Positions 31,068 through 40,046 of a stretch of 64,000 bases of DNA are shown here, in pieces. The position numbers and the translations under genes are program-made. The notes beneath the pieces were generated by a model that saw only the letters and a list, made by a program, of their open reading frames with translations, was not told the origin of the DNA and did no database searches. Source of the stretch: Iamia sp. SCSIO 61187 (GTDB taxonomy: Bacteria > Actinomycetota > Acidimicrobiia > Acidimicrobiales > Iamiaceae); contig NZ_CP050948.1 of assembly GCF_019443745.1 (NCBI RefSeq), positions 248,001 through 312,000 of the forward strand. Direction: 5' to 3'. Position 1 is the stretch's first letter. The number at the start of each line of letters is the position of its first letter.

Positions 31068-32684
31068 TCAGGGGGGCGGCTCGCCCAGGCCGATCTCCCA
31101 GGGTCGGACGTCGGGGTCGATCTGGTCGAAGATCGTCACCAGGCCGACCGTCCGCTCGCGGTGCTCGACACCGGCCTCCTCGAGGGCGTCGCGCATGCGC
31201 CCCCGGTCGTCGGTGTTGACCCCGGCGGAGGCGACCCACACGGGATCGGGCGCGGCGTCGACGGCGGCCCGGTCGGCGGCGAAGCGGGGGACGTTGAGGC
31301 TGCCGACCGTCAGGCGGTCGCCCGCCTCGAACTGGAGGTTCATCGCCGTCCAGTAGTCGGCGTACACGAACCGCTCGCCCTCGGCGACGAGCAGGTCGAC
31401 GGCCTCCTCCAGGTCCTCGTCGCGGCCCTCCGGGCGCTCGTCGGCGTGGCTGGCGACGAGCCAGACGCTCGGCACCGCCACCAGGCCGAGCAGGACCACC
31501 CCGGTGAGCGGGCCCCACCACCGCCGGGCCGGCGGGGCGGCGGCGAGGCCGAGCACGAGCACCGGGTAGGCGCAGAACAGGTAGCGGGGCTCGGTCGTGA
31601 ACCAGGCGTACTTCGACCCCACGTACAGGGCGACGGTGAGCGGGACGGCCAGCAGCACCAGCGTGAACGGGTGACGGCCCTCGGTCCGGAACGTCACCAC
31701 GGCCACGATCGACCGCCGGTGCTGCACCAGGGCGACGGCCGCGGCGACCAGGACGAGCGCGACCACCGCCCGCCCCAGCCCCACCGGCCAGCCCGGTCGG
31801 CCGGCCAGGTGGGCCAACCCGAGGAACTGGCGGCCGATCTCGTCGGTGAGGTCGCCCCAGCGCGACAGGGGCGTCGACGGCCGGGTGCCAGGCGTGGGTT
31901 GGGGCACCTCGCCGGCGGCGAGGCGCCAGTACCCGAGCGGGAAGAGGCTGACGACGAGGCCGGCGGCGGTCGCGGCCAGCGCCCGCCGGTCGCGCCACAG
32001 GGTCGGCACCATCCACGCCCCGAGCGGCACCAGCATGGCGTAGGCCGCCGGGTTCAGCTGGTACGTCGCCCCGAACAGGACCCCGAAGGCCGCGGCCCGG
32101 ACCAGCCGGGGCGGGCCCTCGGCCTCGGCCAGGCTGAGGGCGCAGAGGGCGGCGACGAGCATGACGACGATCTCGGCGACGTAGCTGCCCGAGGACCGCA
32201 CGCCCCGCCAGATCACCGGGTACGGGCCGAAGGCGAACAGGGCGGCGGCGAGGGCGGCGTGCCAGCGGGTCGCGAGGACCCGGAGCCCGACCCGGTAGAG
32301 CAGCACGATCGACACCAGCGCCATCGCCAGCTGGGGCAGGCGCAGGGTGAAGGCCCCCTCGGGCACGCCCAGGGCGAACAGCAGCGCCTGCGGGTACTGC
32401 TCGATGGCGCTGTTGTAGCCCTGGCCGGCGAAGAAGAGGTAGAGGTCGTCGCCCTCGGCGATGCGGTGGGCCATGATCCCGGTGACGGCCTCGTCACCGT
32501 CGAGCGCACCGGTCGGGGTGAGCAGGAACCAGATCCGCAGGGCGGCGCCGAGCACGACGGCGACGACGACCACGGCCGAGGGCCCCCAGCGGACGAGGAG
32601 GGTCGCCTCGGCGTCCTCGACGGCGCCATCGTCGCCCCGCCCGGGTTCGGCGGGCGCCACGCTGTCCTCGACGCTCGCGCTCAT
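31068..32684 (-). CDS. GT-C family membrane glycosyltransferase (GT39/ArnT-like)
   Basis: 538 residues with about eleven helices. The first periplasmic loop has TGALDGDEAVTGIMAHRIAEGD, the acidic pair expected of GT-C enzymes that use polyprenyl-phosphate sugars, and NSAIEQYPQALLFALG. The C-terminal soluble domain (after about 400) has mixed alpha/beta character (EGERFVYADYWTAMNLQFEAGDR). It probably moves a sugar to a protein or cell-envelope glycan on the outer face. The acceptor is unknown. A GGGAGAGGA ribosome site precedes the ATG. Downstream and divergent genes are also exported proteins. Confidence 0.78.
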   Translation of the reverse strand: MSASVEDSVAPAEPGRGDDGAVEDAEATLLVRWGPSAVVVVAVVLGAALRIWFLLTPTGALDGDEAVTGIMAHRIAEGDDLYLFFAGQGYNSAIEQYPQALLFALGVPEGAFTLRLPQLAMALVSIVLLYRVGLRVLATRWHAALAAALFAFGPYPVIWRGVRSSGSYVAEIVVMLVAALCALSLAEAEGPPRLVRAAAFGVLFGATYQLNPAAYAMLVPLGAWMVPTLWRDRRALAATAAGLVVSLFPLGYWRLAAGEVPQPTPGTRPSTPLSRWGDLTDEIGRQFLGLAHLAGRPGWPVGLGRAVVALVLVAAAVALVQHRRSIVAVVTFRTEGRHPFTLVLLAVPLTVALYVGSKYAWFTTEPRYLFCAYPVLVLGLAAAPPARRWWGPLTGVVLLGLVAVPSVWLVASHADERPEGRDEDLEEAVDLLVAEGERFVYADYWTAMNLQFEAGDRLTVGSLNVPRFAADRAAVDAAPDPVWVASAGVNTDDRGRMRDALEEAGVEHRERTVGLVTIFDQIDPDVRPWEIGLGEPPP

Positions 32685-32791
32685 CCGGTCCTCTCCCTGG
32701 CTCCGTCGGCGCCGCTCGTCCCGCCGGGCCGCGCAGCCTACGACGGCGTCCCGTCCCCGGTCAGCCGGGTGCCCGTCCGTAGGCTGGCCCC

Positions 32792-34435
32792 GTGCACGCC
32801 GACGGACCTCGACGCGGGATGCCCACGCGGTCCCGCCTGAAGGTGCAGCGCCAGCAGCGGGCGCTCGCCGTCGTGCTGCTGCTGTCCCTCGTGCTGTTCG
32901 CCTGCGTCGAGGACCGCGTGGTCGACGGCCTGGGCCGGGACACGACGTCGACCTCCACCGACGCCGCCAGCGCGGACGACGCCGCCGGCGGGGAGGGCGA
33001 CGGCGGCGACGCCCCGGCCGACGGGGCCGGCGCCGAGCCGGTCGCGTCCGGGTCCACCGACACCGGCCCCCTCGCCAACGACGACGGCTACGACGGGTGG
33101 GTCGACCCGGCGTCGTCGGGCAACCCGTGGACGTCCGAGGTCGAGGGCCTCCTCACCTTCCGGGGCAACCCGACCCGGTCCTACTACGGGATGGGCCCGG
33201 TGCCGGAGGCCCCCGAGATCCTGTGGAGCGTCCCGCCCGAGGGCGGGTTCTGCGGCGAGTCGTCGGTCGGCGGCGAGGCCAAGACCTGGTGCGGGACGGG
33301 GTGGACGGGCCAGCCGTCGGTCTGGGAGGACGGGGACCGCACCTGGGTCGCCTTCGGCGCCTACGACAAGAACGTCCACTTCCTCGACGCCGACTCCGGC
33401 GAGGACCTGCTGCCGCCGTTCGCCATCGGGGACATCGTCAAGGGCTCGGTCACCCGCGACCCCGACGGCTTCCCGCTCCTCTACAGCGGCAGCCGGGCCG
33501 ACTTCCACGTCATCGCCACCGACCGCGAGCAGCCCGAGAGCCTCTGGAGCATGGACGCCGAGGACGTCCAGCCGACCCTGTGGAACGACGACTGGGACAG
33601 CTCGCCGCTGGTCATCGACGACTACCTGTTCGAGGGGGGCGAGAACTCCCAGTTCTTCATCGTGAAGCTCAACCGCGCCCTCGGCGACGACGGCCTGGTC
33701 ACCGTCGACCCCGAGATCGTGTTCAACGCCCCCGGCTGGGACGACGAGCTGCTGGCGGACCTGTCGGGGTCGGGCAGCCGGGGCGAGGACGTCTCGATCG
33801 AGAACTCGCTCGTCGTCGTGGGCGACACCCTGTACTTCACCAACTCCGGCGGCCTGATCCAGGGGTGGGACATCTCCGGGCTCGCCGACGGCGAGCCGCC
33901 CGAGCGCACCTTCCGGTTCTGGAGCGGCGACGACACCGACGCCTCGCTCGTGGCCGACGACGAGGGGATGCTCTACTTCGGCCAGCAGGTCGAGCGGAGC
34001 TCCACCAGCGCCCGGAGCCAGGAGGTGGGCCAGCTGGTGAAGCTCGACCCCTCCAACCCCGAGGACCCGATCGTGTGGTCGATCGCCGACGACCACGGGA
34101 TCTGGGCCACCCCCGGCCTGGCCGACGGCGTCGTGATCGCCCCCACCGACAGCGGCCGCATCATCGGCGCCGACGCCGAGACGGGCGAGATCCTGTGGGA
34201 GAAGCAGCTACCCGGTCCGACCTGGTCGTCCCCGGTGATCGTCGACGACGTGTGGGTCCAGGGCGACTGCGCCGGCACCCTGCACGGCTTCGACCTGTCC
34301 GACCCCCGGGTCGACCCGCCCGAGCTGTGGACCGTCGAGGTCGAGGGGTGCATCGAGTCGACCCCCGGGGTGTGGGACGGGCGCATCTTCGTCGGCGCCC
34401 GCGGCGGCCGCTTCTACGCCTTCGGCGACGCCTGA
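32792..34435 (+). CDS. PQQ-like beta-propeller lipoprotein
   Basis: 547 residues. A signal sequence with a lipobox (ALAVVLLLSLVLFAC, Cys near 36) is followed by a Thr/Ser/Asp/Gly-rich linker and a beta-propeller of repeated blades: PSVWEDGDRTWVAFGAYDKNVHFLDADSGEDLL, then DSGRIIGADAETGEILWEKQL, and GRIFVGARGGRFYAFG at the end. It is like BamB or PQQ-type propellers but has no PQQ dehydrogenase motifs. Probably an anchored extracytoplasmic scaffold or binding protein. The start is GTG 32792: TAGGCT six bases upstream marks a leaderless mRNA. The role is not known; it sits beside the GT-C enzyme. Confidence 0.8.
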   Translation: MHADGPRRGMPTRSRLKVQRQQRALAVVLLLSLVLFACVEDRVVDGLGRDTTSTSTDAASADDAAGGEGDGGDAPADGAGAEPVASGSTDTGPLANDDGYDGWVDPASSGNPWTSEVEGLLTFRGNPTRSYYGMGPVPEAPEILWSVPPEGGFCGESSVGGEAKTWCGTGWTGQPSVWEDGDRTWVAFGAYDKNVHFLDADSGEDLLPPFAIGDIVKGSVTRDPDGFPLLYSGSRADFHVIATDREQPESLWSMDAEDVQPTLWNDDWDSSPLVIDDYLFEGGENSQFFIVKLNRALGDDGLVTVDPEIVFNAPGWDDELLADLSGSGSRGEDVSIENSLVVVGDTLYFTNSGGLIQGWDISGLADGEPPERTFRFWSGDDTDASLVADDEGMLYFGQQVERSSTSARSQEVGQLVKLDPSNPEDPIVWSIADDHGIWATPGLADGVVIAPTDSGRIIGADAETGEILWEKQLPGPTWSSPVIVDDVWVQGDCAGTLHGFDLSDPRVDPPELWTVEVEGCIESTPGVWDGRIFVGARGGRFYAFGDA

Positions 34436-34451
34436 CCGGTCGCGCCGGGCC

Positions 34452-34475
34452 GGACGGGTCGGGCCCGACCCGTCC
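34452..34475 (+). terminator. Perfect 24-bp palindrome after the propeller lipoprotein gene
   Basis: GGACGGGTCGGG followed directly by CCCGACCCGTCC, no loop, 17 bases past the stop. As RNA it would fold with a few central bases unpaired; no T tract. Confidence 0.55.
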
Positions 34476-34526
34476 CGGTCGCGATGGGTGCTCAAGGTCG
34501 GGCCGGGCGGTGCCGATCGGGTCCCG

Positions 34527-35000
34527 GTGACGCCCCTCCGCCACCGCCGCCTCCGCCTGGCCCTCCTGGCCCTGCCCGTGGCCCTCGTGGTCGGTGCCGG
34601 GTGCGCCCAGGCCACCGCCCCGTCGCAGGAGGAGTACACCGCCGCCGCCGACGCCGTCTGCACCGGGTCGGGCGACAAGCTGGCCCAGATCGAGCAGGAC
34701 TACGTCGAGGAGACCCTGGAGGCCGAGGAGACCGGCGAGTCCTCGCTCAACGTCGACCGCCCCGAGCGCTGGATGCGCGCCAAGGTCGTCCCCGAGTACA
34801 AGCGGATGTCGGGCAACCTCAAGTCGATCCCGGCGCCCGACGGCGACGTCGCCTACCTGAGCGACCTGTACTCGGACCTCGACCGGCTCATCGCCGACCT
34901 CCACTCCCGGCCCAGCGGGGGCCGCGACATCGTGCGGGCCGACGAGGACCTGCAGCGTCGCTTCGCGTCCTACGGCATGGAGGTCTGCGGCACCGTCTGA
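34527..35000 (+). CDS. Small secreted lipoprotein, unknown function
   Basis: 157 residues from GTG 34527. The frame opens at 34488, but 34527 gives a compact signal (TPLRHRRLRLALLALPVALVVGAGC) with lipobox VGAGC. The mature part is helical and charged (EEYTAAADAVCTGSGDKLAQIEQDYVEE), has two more cysteines (AVCTGS and MEVCGTV at the end) that could form a disulfide, and resembles small mycobacterial-type lipoproteins of unknown role. Same strand as the propeller lipoprotein, separated by a palindromic terminator. Confidence 0.7.
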   Translation: MTPLRHRRLRLALLALPVALVVGAGCAQATAPSQEEYTAAADAVCTGSGDKLAQIEQDYVEETLEAEETGESSLNVDRPERWMRAKVVPEYKRMSGNLKSIPAPDGDVAYLSDLYSDLDRLIADLHSRPSGGRDIVRADEDLQRRFASYGMEVCGTV

Positions 35001-35051
35001 GGGCTGCCCGGGGCGGGGAGGAGCGGACCCGGTCCGGCCGGGCGCCGGTCG

Positions 35052-37202
35052 TCAGGTGGCCAGCGGGCGCAGCCGGCACCCGGGGTCGTCGACGACCTCG
35101 AAGTACGCAGGGTCGCCGGTCGCCGAGCGGACCAAGGGCTCGGCGAGGAGCAGGCCGAAGCGGCGGGCGGACCCGTCGGTCTGGACGGTCGACCAGCCCA
35201 CCACGACGTCGTCGACGACGGCGGCGACGGCCGTGACGTCGCGGTCCTCGTCCCCCTCGACGGTGCCCTGACGCCACAGCGGTCGCGGCGCGTCCGCCGG
35301 GAGGGTGCCGTCGAGGTAGTCGGACCAGGTGGGAGAGCGCTCGACGTCCACCGACGCACCTCGCCCGTCGCACACACCGAGGTCGTCCACCGCCCGCCCC
35401 AGGAGGGCGCCGTGCCGCCCGTGCCGCCAGACCCGCAGGTCGTCGTCGGTGTCTCGCCCGCGGGCCGCCGTCGAGGTGATCGGGTCCAACCCGTCGGACC
35501 CCAGAGCGACGAGGTTGCCCTCGATGCGGTCCTCGAAGGCCTCGGGCTCGTTGACGCTCAGGGGCTTGGGCCGTGCCCCCCGGAGAACGCCGCCGACGAG
35601 CGACTCGCCGTCGACCTCCCAGTCGACGTCGATGCCGACCAGCTCGGCCACGGTCGGCACCACGTCCAGGGCGGAGACGCTGTCGTCCACCACCTGCCCG
35701 TCCTCCTGGCCCGGCTCCTTGATGAACAGCGGGCTCCACGCCAGCGGCACGACGGTCTCGGGGTCGACGACCCGCATGTGGTGACCAGGCTCGAAGGCGA
35801 CGCCGTGGTCCGAGGTGACGACCACGACAGCGTCGTCCCACAGCCCCACCCGCTGGAGGCGGGCGATCACGGCCCCGAGGAGCCGGTCGGTCCACTGGAG
35901 CTGCAGGAGGTGGCGGGTCCGGGCGGCGTCGGCCAGATCCGCGCCCGTCTCCCCCGGTGGCCAGAAGAGCAGGAACTCGGCCCCGAACGGGGGGTCGGGC
36001 GCATCGTGGGTCTCACCGGTCGGAAGGATCCGCCAGGGCACGTGCGGGAGCGGGGCGTGCAGGTACTCGAAGGCGGGCCGGTCGCCGGAGCGCTCCTCGA
36101 TGCCGCTGAGGAACTCGAGCACGACGCGGCTGAGGTCATCGGGCTCGGTCTTGCCCTCGATGGTCTGCTCCGCATCGAAGGTCGGCGCCGCCGGCCACAC
36201 CTGCGACCACCACAGGGTGCGGGCCACGTCGGTCAGCGCGTCCAACGGGTCCGGGGTCTCGGCCAGCTGGCGGGCGAGCAGCTCCTCGGCCTCCTCGTCG
36301 ACGTCGCCGCCCCGCTCGGGGCACAGCGATCGCGGGCACATCTCGGTGGCCCACTCCTGGCCGTGGACATCGTGGGTCTCGGCCAGGAGGGTGATCAGGT
36401 TGTCCGGGTAGGAGGTGTGGGTGGCGGCCCGCTGGTCGGCCGCATCGGGCGTGATCCGGCCGGTCAGCAGGGCGGGCACGGAGGTCTGGGTCGCCGAGGT
36501 GACCGACGTGTGGTCGCGGTACCAGGTCGAGGTGCCGGCCAGCCGGGCGATGTTGGGGTACAGCTGGGCGTCGATCCCGCCCTCCCCGTCCACCAGCGAC
36601 AGCGTGGGGAGCTCGTCGAGGACGATGAAGACCACCGGCGGGTGGTCCCCCGCCGGGCGAGCGTCGACCTCGACCGACGCCGGCCGCACGAGGGTCGACA
36701 CCGGCGAGGCGAACACGAAGAAGGCGACGAGCACGACCGGGACCGGTGAGGCGTACCGCAGGAACCGGCGGCCCGGCTCCCAGCGGCGGTGGATCACCGC
36801 CGCGGCCGTCGCCGCGACGATCGCCGCCGCCGCCCTCGCCCCCTCGCCGCCACCGCTCTGGCGGGCTGCGCCGGACGCCGCCGCGGCCGCCAGGAGCGCG
36901 ACCAGGACCGTCTGCGCCGCCGGCCGGACCCGTGGACCGAGCAGCCGGGTCGCGGCACCCAGCGCCCAGAGCCCGAGGATCGGGACCAGGGCCACGCTCA
37001 GCGCGAACAGCACGATCTCGCCGGGGCCGGCCTCGACGCCGGTGAAGGTCTCGGGGGACTCCCCGAAGGGCCCGAGCACCGGCTGCACGACGGCGAAGCC
37101 GACGAGCGCGGCCAGCTCGAGGGCCCACCCGACCTCGCGACGGAGGGCCGGTGCCCACCGCCGCCGGGTCCGGTCGGGAGGTGCCGTCTCCTCTCCCGCC
37201 AT
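35052..37202 (-). CDS. Membrane-anchored sulfatase/alkaline-phosphatase-fold protein
   Basis: 716 residues from ATG 37202 (MAGEETAPPD); the open frame reaches 37280 but would overlie the divergent purA promoter. Four to five N-terminal helices precede an extracytoplasmic domain: VVFIVLDELPTLSLVD (first metal site), SVTSATQTSVPALLTG, LLFWPPGETGADLADAARTRHLLQLQWTDRLLG, VVVVTSDHGVAFEPGHH (second metal site). In arylsulfatases the nucleophile motif is CxPSR before LLTG; here Thr takes that place, so it is more likely a phosphotransferase or phosphoglycerol/phosphoethanolamine transferase of the LTA-synthase type than a sulfatase. Substrate unknown. Confidence 0.75.
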   Translation of the reverse strand: MAGEETAPPDRTRRRWAPALRREVGWALELAALVGFAVVQPVLGPFGESPETFTGVEAGPGEIVLFALSVALVPILGLWALGAATRLLGPRVRPAAQTVLVALLAAAAASGAARQSGGGEGARAAAAIVAATAAAVIHRRWEPGRRFLRYASPVPVVLVAFFVFASPVSTLVRPASVEVDARPAGDHPPVVFIVLDELPTLSLVDGEGGIDAQLYPNIARLAGTSTWYRDHTSVTSATQTSVPALLTGRITPDAADQRAATHTSYPDNLITLLAETHDVHGQEWATEMCPRSLCPERGGDVDEEAEELLARQLAETPDPLDALTDVARTLWWSQVWPAAPTFDAEQTIEGKTEPDDLSRVVLEFLSGIEERSGDRPAFEYLHAPLPHVPWRILPTGETHDAPDPPFGAEFLLFWPPGETGADLADAARTRHLLQLQWTDRLLGAVIARLQRVGLWDDAVVVVTSDHGVAFEPGHHMRVVDPETVVPLAWSPLFIKEPGQEDGQVVDDSVSALDVVPTVAELVGIDVDWEVDGESLVGGVLRGARPKPLSVNEPEAFEDRIEGNLVALGSDGLDPITSTAARGRDTDDDLRVWRHGRHGALLGRAVDDLGVCDGRGASVDVERSPTWSDYLDGTLPADAPRPLWRQGTVEGDEDRDVTAVAAVVDDVVVGWSTVQTDGSARRFGLLLAEPLVRSATGDPAYFEVVDDPGCRLRPLAT

Positions 37203-37255
37203 GAGAGGGGGACGGTACCAGGCACGTCTCTTCGGCCGGCCCGACCTCCGGGTAG

Positions 37256-38638
<1,383 letters not shown>

Positions 38639-38640
38639 GC

Positions 38641-38667
38641 CACGGAAGGTGCCAGGCACCTTCCGTG
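38641..38667 (+). terminator. 27-bp perfect palindrome after purA
   Basis: CACGGAAGGTGCC, a single A, then GGCACCTTCCGTG: 13-bp arms. It begins two bases after the purA stop. Core GGTGCC-N-GGCACC recurs at 45673 and the outer CACGGA/CCGTG ends recur at 62261. Confidence 0.6.
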
Positions 38668-38686
38668 CCCGCCTAGTGTCCGGCCG

Positions 38687-39928
38687 GTGAAGGTCTGCGT
38701 GGTGGGGTCGGGGGGGCGCGAGCACGGGCTCGCCGTCGCCCTGGCCCGCACGGCCGAGGTCGTCGTCACCCCCGGGAACCCGGGGATCCCGGGCTCGGTG
38801 CCCACCCCGCCCGAGGAGCTCGACGCCGACCTGTTCGTCATCGGCCCCGAGCAGCCGCTCGTCGACGGGCTGGCCGACCGGTTGCGGGCCCAGGGCAAGC
38901 GGGTCCTCGGCCCCGGAGCCGACGGAGCCCGGCTCGAGGGGTCGAAGACGTTCATGAAGGAGGTCGTCACCGCCGCCGACGTGCCGACCGCCCGGTACGG
39001 GACCTTCACCGAGGTCGAGCCGGCGGTCGCCTTCCTCGAGACGCTCCCCGGGCCCTACGTCGTGAAGACCGACGGCCTCGCCGCCGGCAAGGGCGTGCTC
39101 GTCACCGGCTCGCTCGACGAGGCCGTGGCCGACGTGCGGGACAAGCTGTCGGGGACGTCGTTCGGCGACGCCGGCCGGCGGGTGGTGATCGAGGAGGGCC
39201 TCACCGGCCCCGAGGCCTCGGTGTTCGTGGTGTGCGACGGCGAGCGGGCCGTGGCCCTCCCGCCGGCGCAGGACTACAAGCGGGTGGGCGACGGCGACAC
39301 CGGGCCCAACACCGGCGGCATGGGGGCGTGGTCGCCCTTCGCCGGCTGCCCCGACGACCTGGCCCGGGTCGTCGAGACCCGCTTCGCCGAGCCGACCCTC
39401 GCCGAGCTGCGGGCGCGCGGCATCGACTTCCGAGGCGTGCTCTACGCCGGGCTGTTCCTTACCCCCGACGGGCCCAAGCTGGTCGAGTACAACGTCCGCT
39501 TCGGCGACCCCGACTCCCAGGTCGTGCTGCTCCGCCTCACCTCCGACCTGGCCGACCTGTTGGCCGCCGCCGCTGACGGCGACCTGCGCCGGGCCGCCCC
39601 GGTCACCGCCTCCGACGACACCTTCGTCCTCGTCGTCGCCGCCTCCGACGGCTACCCCGTCGCCCCCCGCACCGGCGACCCCATCGAGGGGATCAAGGAG
39701 GCCCGCGCCGTCGACGGGGCCGAGGTCCTCTGCGCCGGGGTGGCCGCCGACGACGCCGGCGCCCTGGTCACCGCGGGCGGTCGGGTCCTCGACGTCCTGG
39801 GTCGCGGCCCCGACGCGGCCACCGCCCGCCGCCAGGCCTACGTCGCCCTGAGCGCCGTCTCCTGGCCCGGCATGCACCACCGCCGCGACATCGCGGCCCC
39901 CGTCGACCCCGAGCCCGTCGACCCCTGA
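38687..39928 (+). CDS. purD: Phosphoribosylamine-glycine ligase
   Basis: 413 residues. MKVCVVGSGGREHGLAVALA (PurD N terminus), ATP-grasp residues in PYVVKTDGLAAGKGVLV, DYKRVGDGDTGPNTGGMGAWSPF, and GVLYAGLFLTPDGPKLVEYNVRFGDPDSQVVL. Makes GAR in step 2 of IMP synthesis. TAGTGT lies seven bases before the GTG (leaderless). The C-terminal domain is typical; total length slightly short for the family. Confidence 0.95.
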   Translation: MKVCVVGSGGREHGLAVALARTAEVVVTPGNPGIPGSVPTPPEELDADLFVIGPEQPLVDGLADRLRAQGKRVLGPGADGARLEGSKTFMKEVVTAADVPTARYGTFTEVEPAVAFLETLPGPYVVKTDGLAAGKGVLVTGSLDEAVADVRDKLSGTSFGDAGRRVVIEEGLTGPEASVFVVCDGERAVALPPAQDYKRVGDGDTGPNTGGMGAWSPFAGCPDDLARVVETRFAEPTLAELRARGIDFRGVLYAGLFLTPDGPKLVEYNVRFGDPDSQVVLLRLTSDLADLLAAAADGDLRRAAPVTASDDTFVLVVAASDGYPVAPRTGDPIEGIKEARAVDGAEVLCAGVAADDAGALVTAGGRVLDVLGRGPDAATARRQAYVALSAVSWPGMHHRRDIAAPVDPEPVDP

Positions 39929-39947
39929 ACCCCCCACCCCCGCCGAA

Positions 39948-39991
39948 CTCGGTGGCAGATGTGGGACGTCTGTCCGACATCTGCCACCGAG
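39948..39991 (+). terminator. Long hairpin after purD
   Basis: Perfect 15-bp arms 39948-39962 and 39977-39991 (CTCGGTGGCAGATGT and complement), with a further GGAC/GTCC pairing inside the 14-base loop. Twenty bases past the purD stop. No T tract. Confidence 0.65.
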
Positions 39992-40016
39992 AACGAGATC
40001 GTGGGAGGCTCACCGC

Positions 40017-40046
40017 ATGGTGCCGGTGGAGCTCGACCAGCCCTGA
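40017..40046 (+). CDS. Nine-residue leader peptide coupled to the FtsX-type permease
   Basis: ATG 40017 reads MVPVELDQP then TGA, which overlaps the permease ATG as TGATG. GGGAGG lies eight bases upstream. Similar in layout to the mini-frame before ammonium transporter 3. Could also be a decoy start. Confidence 0.35.
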   Translation: MVPVELDQP

